DNA from: Pseudomonas abietaniphila
GTDB lineage: Bacteria; Pseudomonadota; Gammaproteobacteria; Pseudomonadales; Pseudomonadaceae
Direction: 5' to 3'
NCBI RefSeq assembly: GCF_039697315.1
Contig: NZ_CP155619.1
Span: 6,014,001-6,078,000, forward strand
Length of the DNA stretch: 64,000 nucleotides
Shown here in pieces: positions 33,228 through 42,479 of the stretch; the stretch's first letter is position 1, and each line of letters begins with the position of its first letter. The position numbers were made by a program, and so were the translations under genes. The notes beneath the pieces were generated by a model. The model saw only the letters and a list, made by a program, of their open reading frames with translations, did no database searches and was not told where the DNA came from.

Positions 33228-34613
33228 ATGTTTTCACTGCGCGCCAACAAACGCCGGGCCCATGACGATGATGCCCTGAACCTGTTGTTCGATGACCTGG
33301 ACCTGACGGTGCAGCTTTCCGAACATTCGCCGCTGAATGCGCGTTTGAACGGCTTCAGCAAGACGTTGCACGAGCGTCTGGCCGAGAGTCTGGCGGCGTC
33401 CGTGGACATCGCCGCCCACGCGCCGGAGCTGGCGCGCATCGCCCGGGCCACCGAGCAGAGCGGACAGATGCTCGCCCAGGCTTCGGAACTGATCGCCAGC
33501 GCCAGCGAACAGGTCAGCACCTCGCTCGACACCGAGCTGGTTCCTGGCGCGGCACAGGTGGCCAAACTGTCCAGCGAAGTGACGCTCACCTTGCGCCAAT
33601 GTCAGCAGACGGGTGAACAGGTACTTGATCAGGTTGACGCCATCGGCGCGAGCGAACAGAAGCTGGAGTCGGTGATCGGGCAGTTATTCGGTCAGCTCGA
33701 GGAGGTCAGCCAGGTGCTCGGTGTGATCGCCAGCATCTCGCAGCAGACCAACCTGCTGGCGCTGAACGCGGCAATCGAAGCCGCGCGGGCAGGGGAGCAC
33801 GGGCGCGGTTTTGCGGTGGTTGCCGATGAGGTCAGACGACTGGCCGGGCACACCACCGAGTCTACCGCCCGCGTCAGCCAGATCATCGAACGCTTCCGTG
33901 CCGACATGGACCAGTTGGGGGCTGCCGGCAAGACCATGCACGCCGCCGTGGCCGATGGGCGGCAAGGCATGACCCGTATGGGCGAGGACCTGCTGAGCAC
34001 GCAGGCGGCCATGGATCAACTGGATCAGCGGGTGGGTCATATTGCATCCGGCACCGAGCATATCGGCATCGCCGTGCACGCCATCAACCGCGATGTCCAG
34101 AACATCGCCGGAGTAGCGGCGGAGCTTCTCGGTAACGCAGGTCAGGTGTTGACCCACAGTGATGCGGTGCGCACCAGTGGCGATCACCTGTTGAATGGAC
34201 TGGGCGGTTTCCGCCTGCAGATGCACAAGGCAATACAGGCCAGCGTCGAGCGTCTGGGCAGTGAGGCGGCGATGCACGGCGACGTGCAGGCAGCCGAGCG
34301 CTTCATGTTCGAGACATTGCAACGCGATCAGCGTTTCGAGTTGTTTTACATGGTGGACCGCAATGGCACGCAGGTCAGCGAGAACATCGGGCTGGAAAAA
34401 GACAGCGCGTCACCCAGCTGCAAGGGCCGCAACTGGTCTCAGCGTCCGTGGTTCAGGGAAGTGGCAGAACAGCTCACCAGCCACATCACGCCGGTGTACC
34501 GATCTTCGGCAACGGATGCGTTCTGCGTGACGGTGTCGGTGCCGATCTTTGCCGCGAACGGGCAATTGCACCGGGTGTTGGCGGCGGACGTGAGGCTGTC
34601 GGCGTTATTGTGA
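33228..34613 (+). CDS. Soluble chemoreceptor with N-terminal signalling domain and C-terminal sensor
   Basis: A 461-aa MCP-type protein without membrane segments. The conserved signalling tip lies at residues about 164-206 ([40 protein letters not shown], shown split: [20 protein letters not shown] then [15 protein letters not shown]). The C-terminal ~110 residues (from about 350) resemble a PDC/Cache-like sensor: [19 protein letters not shown] ... [19 protein letters not shown]. The usual order is sensor first, so here it is reversed. No C-terminal CheR-docking pentapeptide is visible. RBS GGAGGG upstream. It should signal from the cytoplasm. Confidence 0.82.
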   Translation: MFSLRANKRRAHDDDALNLLFDDLDLTVQLSEHSPLNARLNGFSKTLHERLAESLAASVDIAAHAPELARIARATEQSGQMLAQASELIASASEQVSTSLDTELVPGAAQVAKLSSEVTLTLRQCQQTGEQVLDQVDAIGASEQKLESVIGQLFGQLEEVSQVLGVIASISQQTNLLALNAAIEAARAGEHGRGFAVVADEVRRLAGHTTESTARVSQIIERFRADMDQLGAAGKTMHAAVADGRQGMTRMGEDLLSTQAAMDQLDQRVGHIASGTEHIGIAVHAINRDVQNIAGVAAELLGNAGQVLTHSDAVRTSGDHLLNGLGGFRLQMHKAIQASVERLGSEAAMHGDVQAAERFMFETLQRDQRFELFYMVDRNGTQVSENIGLEKDSASPSCKGRNWSQRPWFREVAEQLTSHITPVYRSSATDAFCVTVSVPIFAANGQLHRVLAADVRLSALL

Positions 34614-34650
34614 GACGGACAAACGGGACTTGGCGGGAGGGATGCAAAGC

Positions 34651-34742
34651 TTGTGGGAGCGAATTCATTCGCGATGCGTCAATACAGACGACAACACTGT
34701 GTCGTCTGAAAGCCTTTCGCGAGTGAATTCGCTCCCACAGGG
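34651..34742. repeat. REP/BIME pair in the mcp-glgX gap
   Basis: TGTGGGAGCGAATTCATTCGCGATGCG faces CTTTCGCGAGTGAATTCGCTCCCACAG with about 40 bp between. The first is given as TGTGGGAGCGAATTC plus ATTCGCGATGCG. This is the GAATTC-type REP common in Pseudomonas, different from the 140-bp array arms. It sits between convergent genes, where it can stabilise mRNA ends or stop transcription. Confidence 0.85.
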
Positions 34743-34795
34743 TGACAGGAGATGCCGTCGGAACGGTTCTTGAACCCAAGAAACGTGCGAAGCGG

Positions 34796-36982
34796 TTAAG
34801 CCTGATCTCCCTTCTGCAGTTCAAACAGCAGCAATGAACGCGGCGTCACAGTGTATTCGGTGCCGAATTCAAACGTGTCCTTGCCTTTGATTTCGGGCTG
34901 ATTGGTATCGATCAGGCTGGTCCAGTTCACACCTTCGGGTACCTCCGGCAGGGTGAAATTGACGCCTTCATGGTGCGAGTTGACCACCAGCAGCAAGGTC
35001 GCTTCGGAGCCACGACGACGAATGCCGGTTTCCTGCGCACGGCCGTCCATCAGCATGCCCAGGCAGCGGCCATTGGCATCTTGCCATTGCTCAATGGTCA
35101 TCTCGTCGCCACTCGGCGACAACCAGGTAACGTCTTTCACGCCGAGGTCTTCGTTGTAGTCACCCACGAGGAAACGGCCGCGACGCAGGATCGGATACGC
35201 CATGCGCAGCTTGATCAGGCGTTTGACGAACTTGTGCAGCGCCTTGCCGTCTTCGTCCCAATCCCAGTTGACCCAGCCAATCTCGCTGTCCTGACAGTAG
35301 GCGTTGTTGTTGCCGTGCTGGGTGCGGGCGAACTCGTCACCGGCCACCACCATCGGCGTGCCTTGGGAAAACAGCAACGTGGCGAAGAAGTTGCGCATCT
35401 GGCGCAGACGCAGGGCGTTGATTTCCGGGTCTTCAGTCGGGCCTTCGACGCCATGGTTCCAGGAGCGGTTGTCGTTGCTGCCGTCCTGGTTGTTCTCGTC
35501 GTTGTCCTCGTTATGCTTGTCGTTGTAGGACACCAGGTCGTGCAAGGTGAACCCATCGTGTGCCGTGACGAAGTTGACCGATGCGTACGGCCGGCGACCG
35601 CGCTGGTTGAACATATTGCCCGAGGCCGTCAAACGGCTCGCGAGGTCGGCCAACTGACCCTCGTCGCCTTTCCAGAACGCGCGCACGGTGTCGCGGAATT
35701 TGTCGTTCCATTCGGCCCAGCCCGGCGCGAAGTGGCCGACCTGATAGCCGCCAGGACCGCAGTCCCAAGGCTCGGCAATCAGTTTGACCTGGCGCAGCAC
35801 CGGGTCTTGGCGACAGGCCACGAGGAAGCTGTGGCGCTCGTCGAAGCCGTCGTGATAACGGCCAAGGATGGTCGCCAGGTCGAAACGGAAACCGTCGACG
35901 TGCATTTCGCTCGCCCAGTAGCGCAGTGAGTCAGTGACCATCTGCAGTACGCAAGGGTGGCTCAGGTCGAGTGTGTTGCCGGTGCCGGAATCGTTGATGT
36001 AGAAGCGTTTGTCGTCCGGCATCAGGCGGTAGTACGAGGCGTTGTCGATGCCGCGCATCGACAGGGTCGGGCCGCGTTCGTTGCCTTCGGCGGTGTGGTT
36101 GTAGACCACGTCGAGGATCACCTCAAGCCCCGCATGGTGCATGTGCGCAACCATCTCCTTGAACTCGGCGATCTTGCCGTGGGCGAGGAAACGCGGGTCA
36201 GGCGCGAAGAACGCGATGGTGTTGTAGCCCCAATAGTTCGTCATGCCCTTTTGCAGCAAGTGCTGGTCGTTGACGAACGCATGGATCGGCAGCAGCTCGA
36301 CCGATGTCACGCCCAGACCTTTGATGTGCTGAATGACGTCATCGACCATCAAACCAGAGAACGTGCCTTTCAGCTCCTCGGGTACGGATGGGTGACGCAT
36401 GGTGAAACCACGGGTGTGGGTCTCGTAGAAAATGGTTTTTTCCCACGGCACATTGACCCGCTGATCGCGGCCCCAGGTGTAGGCAGGGTCGATGACCTTG
36501 CACTTGGGCACGAAGGGCGCGCTGTCGCGTTCGTCGAAGCTCAGATCGTCGTCCGGGTGGCCGATGGTGTAACCGAACAAAGCCTCGGACCACTTCAGTT
36601 TGCCAACCAGTTGTTTGGCGTAGGGGTCGATCAGCAGCTTGTTGTGGTTGAAGCGGTGGCCGTTTTTCGGGTCGTAAGGGCCGTATACACGGTAGCCGTA
36701 AACCAGCCCGGGGTGAGCGTCGGGCAAATAACCGTGGAAAATCTCATCGGTATATTCGGGGAGTTCGATGCGCTCCAGTTCTTCCTCGCCGGTGGAGTCA
36801 AACAGGCACAGCTCGACCTTGGTTGCGTTGGCCGAAAAAATGGCGAAGTTGACGCCCAGGCCATCCCAGTTGGCGCCGAGGGGGAAGGGCAGGCCTTCAC
36901 GAATGCGCGTCGCATTGACCTGCGGGCCGTCTGCCTGGGCGGATTCATTCTGGGGTGTTGTGTTCTTCTCTTGCTTGCTCAT
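34796..36982 (-). CDS. glgX: Glycogen debranching enzyme (isoamylase type)
   Basis: A 728-aa GH13 enzyme that hydrolyses alpha-1,6 branch points of glycogen or limit dextrins. It has an N-terminal CBM48-like part and the four GH13 regions, including ILDVVYNHTAEGN, GFRFDLATILG, KLIAEPWDCG and VTAHDGFTLHDLV. Length fits bacterial GlgX/isoamylase (about 650-720). It is the last gene of the glgA-treZ-malQ-treY-DUF2934-glgX run, 186 bp after the DUF2934 gene. In the trehalose route, debranching frees linear chains for TreY. Confidence 0.94.
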   Translation of the reverse strand: MSKQEKNTTPQNESAQADGPQVNATRIREGLPFPLGANWDGLGVNFAIFSANATKVELCLFDSTGEEELERIELPEYTDEIFHGYLPDAHPGLVYGYRVYGPYDPKNGHRFNHNKLLIDPYAKQLVGKLKWSEALFGYTIGHPDDDLSFDERDSAPFVPKCKVIDPAYTWGRDQRVNVPWEKTIFYETHTRGFTMRHPSVPEELKGTFSGLMVDDVIQHIKGLGVTSVELLPIHAFVNDQHLLQKGMTNYWGYNTIAFFAPDPRFLAHGKIAEFKEMVAHMHHAGLEVILDVVYNHTAEGNERGPTLSMRGIDNASYYRLMPDDKRFYINDSGTGNTLDLSHPCVLQMVTDSLRYWASEMHVDGFRFDLATILGRYHDGFDERHSFLVACRQDPVLRQVKLIAEPWDCGPGGYQVGHFAPGWAEWNDKFRDTVRAFWKGDEGQLADLASRLTASGNMFNQRGRRPYASVNFVTAHDGFTLHDLVSYNDKHNEDNDENNQDGSNDNRSWNHGVEGPTEDPEINALRLRQMRNFFATLLFSQGTPMVVAGDEFARTQHGNNNAYCQDSEIGWVNWDWDEDGKALHKFVKRLIKLRMAYPILRRGRFLVGDYNEDLGVKDVTWLSPSGDEMTIEQWQDANGRCLGMLMDGRAQETGIRRRGSEATLLLVVNSHHEGVNFTLPEVPEGVNWTSLIDTNQPEIKGKDTFEFGTEYTVTPRSLLLFELQKGDQA

Positions 36983-37168
36983 GTGTATTCCTGACGTGCG
37001 AATGATTTCCTGAGGGCGAACAACGCCTGTGTCGCAGGCGGGGACTGCGCCATTCCTGATCCATTGATAAAAACAGGCGGGTAGATGCCGCAGGGTGTAT
37101 CGATCGTTTTCAGGCGATCCCTGCGGCAGAGGTTTGCTGCGCGATGGGTACTCGTCGGAGACGAATAC

Positions 37169-37597
37169 TCAGGGCGCGGGTGGCTTGGCGGCCGGAGGTG
37201 CTTTTTTCGCTGCGGGTTTGGCGGCGGGCTTGGCCGCAGGTTTTGCAGCAGGCTTGGCGGCGGTCGCGTCGGCGCCGCTGGCGGCAACCTTCGGCTTGGC
37301 AGCAGGCTTTGTCGGTGCCTTGGCAGCAGGCTTGGCCGCTGGTTTAGGCGTGGCCTTTTCAGCAGGCTTTGCCGCCGCTTTGGCCGCAGGTTTTGCAGCT
37401 GCCGCTTTGGGCTCAGCCTTGCTGTCTGGCTTGGCCTTCGAGGCTTTGCCGGCAGCAGGTTTCTTCGGCGCTTTGGCCTCGGCGTCTGCCAGCTTGCGGG
37501 CCATTTCCCAATGGCGCGCATCCTGACCGTGAGGCTTGCCTTCCGTTTCCCAGATTTGGTGGGCTAGCTCGCTGATTCTCTTTTCGTCGGCACTCAT
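37169..37597 (-). CDS. DUF2934 protein with Ala/Lys/Pro-rich tail
   Basis: A 142-aa protein. The first ~40 residues (MSADEKRISELAHQIWETEG ... ARHWEMARKLADAEA) form a DUF2934 helical domain found in short proteins of trehalose/glycogen loci. The rest is a highly charged Ala-Lys-Pro repeat (AAKPAAKPAAKP) like the tails of histone-like or ribosome-binding proteins. DUF2934 function is unknown. It starts 17 bp after the treY stop and is probably cotranscribed. The upstream longer frame has no family support. Confidence 0.82.
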   Translation of the reverse strand: MSADEKRISELAHQIWETEGKPHGQDARHWEMARKLADAEAKAPKKPAAGKASKAKPDSKAEPKAAAAKPAAKAAAKPAEKATPKPAAKPAAKAPTKPAAKPKVAASGADATAAKPAAKPAAKPAAKPAAKKAPPAAKPPAP

Positions 37598-37614
37598 CTC
37601 GACACTCCCGGGTA

Positions 37615-40413
37615 TCACAAAGTTTGAATAAGCAGGTTTACAGAAAATTCCTTGAGCGCTGCGCTGAGCGACAATTCCTTGTTGGTTGTGACTGTAGCCT
37701 GCGAAAAAAGTCCCTTCCAATTTGGATTTGAATCAGCGAACGGCAGGATGATTCGTGTATCGCCCCAATTTGCTGCGTTGATGAATGGAGTTTGCGCGGT
37801 GCCCATTAGTTCAGCCGGCAAACGTGGAACCACAACAATAGCCCGCTTACCTCCTTTTTCCCGGGCAAATGCCAGGACGTGCGCAGCCTGTTCACCGATC
37901 ACGTCAAGCGGTTGGTATCGACCTTCACTGAACAGGTCAGGGTATTGATTACGCAGCATGAGCACCTGCGCGATCAGTGCCTGTTTGATCCGGCCGTCCT
38001 GCCACTGGGCAAGCAACTCGGTGAGCGCCACGGACTCGCCCAAGGCGCGTTCGCGAGCGGGGTAATCCACCGGACGTCGATTGTCCGGATCCACCAAACT
38101 GAAGTCCCAGAATTCAGTGCCCTGATACAGATCGGGAACACCGGGCACGGTCATTCGCAGCAAAGTTTGCGCCAGACTGTTCAAGGCGCCCGCCGGGGCG
38201 ATTCGATTGGCCGTGGCACCGATGGATTGACGCAAGGCGAGGGCATCGGGGCTCAGCAACAGGTGCTGCAAGAACTCACGGCAGGCCGTTTCATAAGCTT
38301 CGTTGGGCGCACTCCAGCTGCTCTGGAGTTTGGCTTCGCGCAAGGCTTTTTCCTGCCACTGCGTGAGGCGCTTGGCGTAGTCCTGAAAAGCGCTTTCACC
38401 CTCCAGGCCAAGCGGCCAACTGCCCAGAATGGCTTGGTAGAGCATCAGCTCGTCACCAGGGCTGATGTGGGTGTCGGCAGCCTTCAGCGGTGCCGAGAGT
38501 TGCTGCCAGCGCTCGACCTGTTCTGTGTACCAATCCGCCTGTTCACTGAGCACGGCAAGGCGTGTCCGAGTGTCCTCGCCGCGCTTGTGGTCGTGGGTCG
38601 CAGTGGTCAGCAGGTTGTCCGGAAAGTGTGCACCGCGTTCGATGCACACGTTGTGGAACGCTTCCACCGGTGCACTGAAATGTTGCGGATGAAAGCCCAC
38701 ATCGTTGCGCGACAGCAGCACCGCGGAGCGATAGAACGAGGTGTCTTCGACCGATTTGGCTGCCACTGGCGAGGTCAACTGCTGGAAGCGGTTGTGGGCT
38801 TTGCGGCGCATCTCGCGCAGAGGACCTGTCGGGTAGTCGCGCAGACGTTCGCCCCCCAGCCAACGCTGGAGGTAGTCGAGCACCGGCCAGTCGCCCTCGC
38901 TGAGCATCTCGCGTGCACCCGTCATCGCCTGCTGGAAGAAACGTTCATCCGCTTCGGAACGCCCGCTGGCGGTAATGTAAGTGCGATAGACCGGAAAATT
39001 GCTGACCAGTGCCAACAGTGAGCGGCGGATGGCGCCCAGGGTCAGGTCGCGGCTCATGACGTCACTGCGCGCCACTTGGAGCAATGCCTGGGCGAGGTTT
39101 TCGAAGTCCCCGGCCAGGGTGCCGTGAAGGACCAGATCCCGCGCCTCCAGCACCTCTTGATTGAAGTCTGCCGTGCGCCCGCTGATCCGGCTCCACAGTT
39201 CGCCCAGTACGGCTTCGCCTTTCGGATCGTGCTGCAGCAGCGACACTTGGTTCATGAACTCATAACCGGTCGTGCCGTCGACATTCCAGTCCTGGCGCAG
39301 TGGCTCATCGGGGCCCAGGATTTTCTCGACGAAGATCGGCACATGATCCAGTTCGGTGCCTGCCGGGCGCTGACTCAGCAGGCTGTCAACGCGTCGCCGC
39401 AGCTTGCGGCAATAGCCGCGTGGATCGGCGAGCCCGTCGATATGGTCAATGCGCAGGCCGTCTACCAAGCCTTCTGCGATGAGTTCGAAAATCTTCGCAT
39501 GGGTGGCTTCGAACACCTGCGAACGCTCGACCTTGAGGCCGCCCAGTTCGTTGATGTCGAAGAAGCGTCGCCAGTTGATGTCGTCCCCGGCCGTGCGCCA
39601 GCTGGCCAGGCGGTAGTCCTGATGTTCGAGCAGACGGTGCAGCTGCTTGAAGCCTTCCGGCTGACGGGAGTCGAACTGCGCCAGCCCGGTTTCGATGGCG
39701 TGCGTCAGGTCCGGATGGGCCTTGAGCAGCGCCACAAGATCCGCCTTGATGTCCAGCGCTTCCTGGTAGGCGTCTGCGTGCTCGTCAAGCCGCGCAAAAC
39801 GCTCCGCCAGTTGATCCAGTTCCGGACGGCTGGCGGCCTTCAGCAACGGGCCGTAGGTGCCCGGGTTGATGGGGAAGTGGTGCTGATAATGTTCAACGCG
39901 GAAACTGCCGTGCTCAGCATCGAAGCGTAACGGGACTTCGCCGTTCTGCAGCACGGTGCCGTAGTCGGTGCTGAGAAACGGCAGGAGCAGTTGCCCCTTG
40001 AGCAGCGGGTCAGGCGAATTCCACTGGATGTCGAAGAACTTCGCATACGGACTGCGTTGGCCCCATTCCAGCAGGTCCAGCCACCAGGGATTATCGGCCC
40101 CGCCGACGGCCATGTGATTGGAAACGATGTCCAGAATCAGCCCCATACCGTGTTCCCGCAGCGCGGCAACCAGGCGGCGCAATGCGGGCTCGCCGCCCAG
40201 TTCAGGGTTGATGACCCTCGGGTCGACCACATCGTAGCCGTGCATCGAACCCGCTCGCGCCTTGAGCAACGGCGAAGCGTACACGTGGCTGATGCCGAGC
40301 CTGGCGAAGTAGGGCACCAGGCGTGTCGCGTCATCCAGGGTGAAGTCTTTATGAAACTGCAGGCGTTGTGTCGCACGCAGGGACTTGAGGAGTGGATTGA
40401 CAGACTGACTCAT
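37615..40413 (-). CDS. treY: Malto-oligosyltrehalose synthase
   Basis: A 932-aa GH13 enzyme that turns the reducing end of a malto-oligosaccharide into a trehalose unit (alpha,alpha-1,1). The GH13 regions are clear: ILDIVSNHMAV, GLRIDHIDGLADP and FVEKILGP. Length is in the TreY range (about 700-960). Its ATG overlaps the malQ stop (ATGA). TreZ then releases trehalose. Confidence 0.95.
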   Translation of the reverse strand: MSQSVNPLLKSLRATQRLQFHKDFTLDDATRLVPYFARLGISHVYASPLLKARAGSMHGYDVVDPRVINPELGGEPALRRLVAALREHGMGLILDIVSNHMAVGGADNPWWLDLLEWGQRSPYAKFFDIQWNSPDPLLKGQLLLPFLSTDYGTVLQNGEVPLRFDAEHGSFRVEHYQHHFPINPGTYGPLLKAASRPELDQLAERFARLDEHADAYQEALDIKADLVALLKAHPDLTHAIETGLAQFDSRQPEGFKQLHRLLEHQDYRLASWRTAGDDINWRRFFDINELGGLKVERSQVFEATHAKIFELIAEGLVDGLRIDHIDGLADPRGYCRKLRRRVDSLLSQRPAGTELDHVPIFVEKILGPDEPLRQDWNVDGTTGYEFMNQVSLLQHDPKGEAVLGELWSRISGRTADFNQEVLEARDLVLHGTLAGDFENLAQALLQVARSDVMSRDLTLGAIRRSLLALVSNFPVYRTYITASGRSEADERFFQQAMTGAREMLSEGDWPVLDYLQRWLGGERLRDYPTGPLREMRRKAHNRFQQLTSPVAAKSVEDTSFYRSAVLLSRNDVGFHPQHFSAPVEAFHNVCIERGAHFPDNLLTTATHDHKRGEDTRTRLAVLSEQADWYTEQVERWQQLSAPLKAADTHISPGDELMLYQAILGSWPLGLEGESAFQDYAKRLTQWQEKALREAKLQSSWSAPNEAYETACREFLQHLLLSPDALALRQSIGATANRIAPAGALNSLAQTLLRMTVPGVPDLYQGTEFWDFSLVDPDNRRPVDYPARERALGESVALTELLAQWQDGRIKQALIAQVLMLRNQYPDLFSEGRYQPLDVIGEQAAHVLAFAREKGGKRAIVVVPRLPAELMGTAQTPFINAANWGDTRIILPFADSNPNWKGLFSQATVTTNKELSLSAALKEFSVNLLIQTL

Positions 40414-42479
40414 CGATCACGCTCCGCAGCTTGTTGGCGCGCCGAGGCCAGGATTTCCAGTCGTCGTGCAGCGTTGGTATTGTCCAGCAAGGTTGAGGTG
40501 TCTCCGGGTAATCGCCGACGCCAATTGGGATGGCTGTCGATGGTACCGGGCAGGTTGGCCTGCTCCTCTATTCCCAACGCATCTTCGATCGGCAGTAGCA
40601 CGAGTGGCGCACGGGTGTGACCCAGATAGCGCACGCTGCCATCAATGAGGTCGCTGTCGTTGCTGTCGTACATCCCGTAGTTTTGCTTCAACGCCGCGCG
40701 CAGGCCATGACGCTCGCGTTCGCGGCCTTCGCGCCAGTGACGCTCGGTGTCGTCGTCGATATGGCCCAAGGTTTTGTTCCACTCAATGTCCAGTTCGCTC
40801 AGCCAGCCAGTCAACGTTGGCAGGTCATGGGTGCTGGTGGTCGCCAACGCGTCGTCTGACCATTTGATGATCGGTTTGAAATGCCCGTTGTCTTGTTCGA
40901 ACAGCAGCACGCGCATGCCCAAGATGCCGCGGGTAGAGAGTTTTTCGTGCAGGCCCTCGGGCACCGTGCCGAGGTCTTCCCCCAGCACGACAGCCTTGTG
41001 GCGCCACGACTCCAGGCACAGCAGGCGCAGCATGTCGTCCAGCGGGTAATTCAGGTAAGCACCTTCGCTGGGCGGTGAACCCATCGGCACAACCCATAAG
41101 CGCTGCAGGCCCATCACATGGTCGATGCGCAGACCGCCGGCGTGGGCGAGGTTGGCCCGGAGCATTTCGATGAACGCGCGGAAACCATTGCGTTTGAGGC
41201 CCGTGGGCGAGAACGCCGAAATGCCCCAACTCTGACCCGAACGGTTGAGAATGTCGGGTGGCGCGCCGACGGTCAGCGCCGACAGCAATTCGTCCTGACG
41301 ACTCCAGGCCTGGCTGCCCGCACCGTCGGCGCCGACCGCCAGATCGCCGATCAGGCCGACGCTCATGCCGCTGCTGCGCGCGGCCGTTTGCGCACGCTCC
41401 AGGCCCCGCGCAATCAGCCACTGAGCGAACGCATGGAAGCCGATCTGCTCGCTATGGCTGGCGGCGAATTCATCGATTGCCTTGCTGCGCGGGCTCTTGT
41501 ATTGCTCCGGCCACTCGTGCCAGTTGCCGCTGATACCCAGCAACTCGCACTGGTCGCGCATGGCTTCGAACCGACAGTGGTTCTCCAGCGCTTCGCCGCC
41601 TGCATGGCGAAAACTGTTGAAGTCTTCATGCAGCGGATGGTCACTGCTGATGAACCCAGCGTACAGCGCGCGAAACACTTTCCATTTGGCCGAGGCAGCG
41701 GCAGGCCAGTCGATCAACGGCAGGTTTTCAAGGCGCTTGAGTTCTTCGCCAAGGCCCGTCTCCTCAATGGCCATGCGCACGGCGCGCTCACCCAGGATCG
41801 TGCCCGGTGCTGCGTACAGTGCGTTGAGGAACAGACGACTCGACGGTGAATACGGGCTGAAACGTTCGCTGTCATTGGCGAACATGGCGTGGACCGGACT
41901 GATCGCAATGGCGGCCGCGCCGCGCTCACCGGCCGAACGCGCAAAAGTTTCCAGGGCCTGGGTATCGCCAAACCCGCCGTCGCCTTCGCGGCGCAAATAG
42001 TACAGCTGCAACGTCAGGCCCCATGCACGGGGCACGGTAACGTCGGTGGCCATGGCCAGGGTGTAGGCGGTCTTCGGTGCGACAGCGATGGTCAGGTGTT
42101 GGCCATCAATCACCAGTTGCTGATAACCCACGGTCGCCAAGGCAGGCAACTCGGCCTTGGCGGTGAGTTTAGCATCGAGGCGAGCGCCGTCCTCCAGCTC
42201 CAGCACGAAGGGCGTCTCAGGCTTGAACCAGGGTGAGAGGTCAAGGTTGGTGCCATGGTCGACCGTCAGCAGCGGTGGAGGGGTTGTGGAAAGGCTCTGG
42301 TCTTGCAGACGCTTGAGGCTTGCGGTGATCTGTTCATCGTTTTCAGCCGGGTAGCCGAGGCCGTCAAGGACCCTGCGTAATGCCTCTGGGCTTACCCGTT
42401 GCGGTCGTGCGTTGGCGTCTTTCCAGTCGACCGATAATCCTGCCTCGGCCGCCAGCATTTCCAGTTGCTCATTGCTCAT
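40410..42479 (-). CDS. malQ: 4-alpha-glucanotransferase (amylomaltase)
   Basis: A 689-aa GH77 enzyme that transfers alpha-1,4-glucan segments, feeding chain-length adjustment between GlgX, TreY and GlgA. The core holds GLRIDHVMGLQRLWVVP and VLGEDLGTVPEG. ATG 42479 follows GGAGGA at 6 nt and overlaps treZ by 11 bp, so expression is coupled. Confidence 0.94.
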   Translation of the reverse strand: MSNEQLEMLAAEAGLSVDWKDANARPQRVSPEALRRVLDGLGYPAENDEQITASLKRLQDQSLSTTPPPLLTVDHGTNLDLSPWFKPETPFVLELEDGARLDAKLTAKAELPALATVGYQQLVIDGQHLTIAVAPKTAYTLAMATDVTVPRAWGLTLQLYYLRREGDGGFGDTQALETFARSAGERGAAAIAISPVHAMFANDSERFSPYSPSSRLFLNALYAAPGTILGERAVRMAIEETGLGEELKRLENLPLIDWPAAASAKWKVFRALYAGFISSDHPLHEDFNSFRHAGGEALENHCRFEAMRDQCELLGISGNWHEWPEQYKSPRSKAIDEFAASHSEQIGFHAFAQWLIARGLERAQTAARSSGMSVGLIGDLAVGADGAGSQAWSRQDELLSALTVGAPPDILNRSGQSWGISAFSPTGLKRNGFRAFIEMLRANLAHAGGLRIDHVMGLQRLWVVPMGSPPSEGAYLNYPLDDMLRLLCLESWRHKAVVLGEDLGTVPEGLHEKLSTRGILGMRVLLFEQDNGHFKPIIKWSDDALATTSTHDLPTLTGWLSELDIEWNKTLGHIDDDTERHWREGRERERHGLRAALKQNYGMYDSNDSDLIDGSVRYLGHTRAPLVLLPIEDALGIEEQANLPGTIDSHPNWRRRLPGDTSTLLDNTNAARRLEILASARQQAAERDR

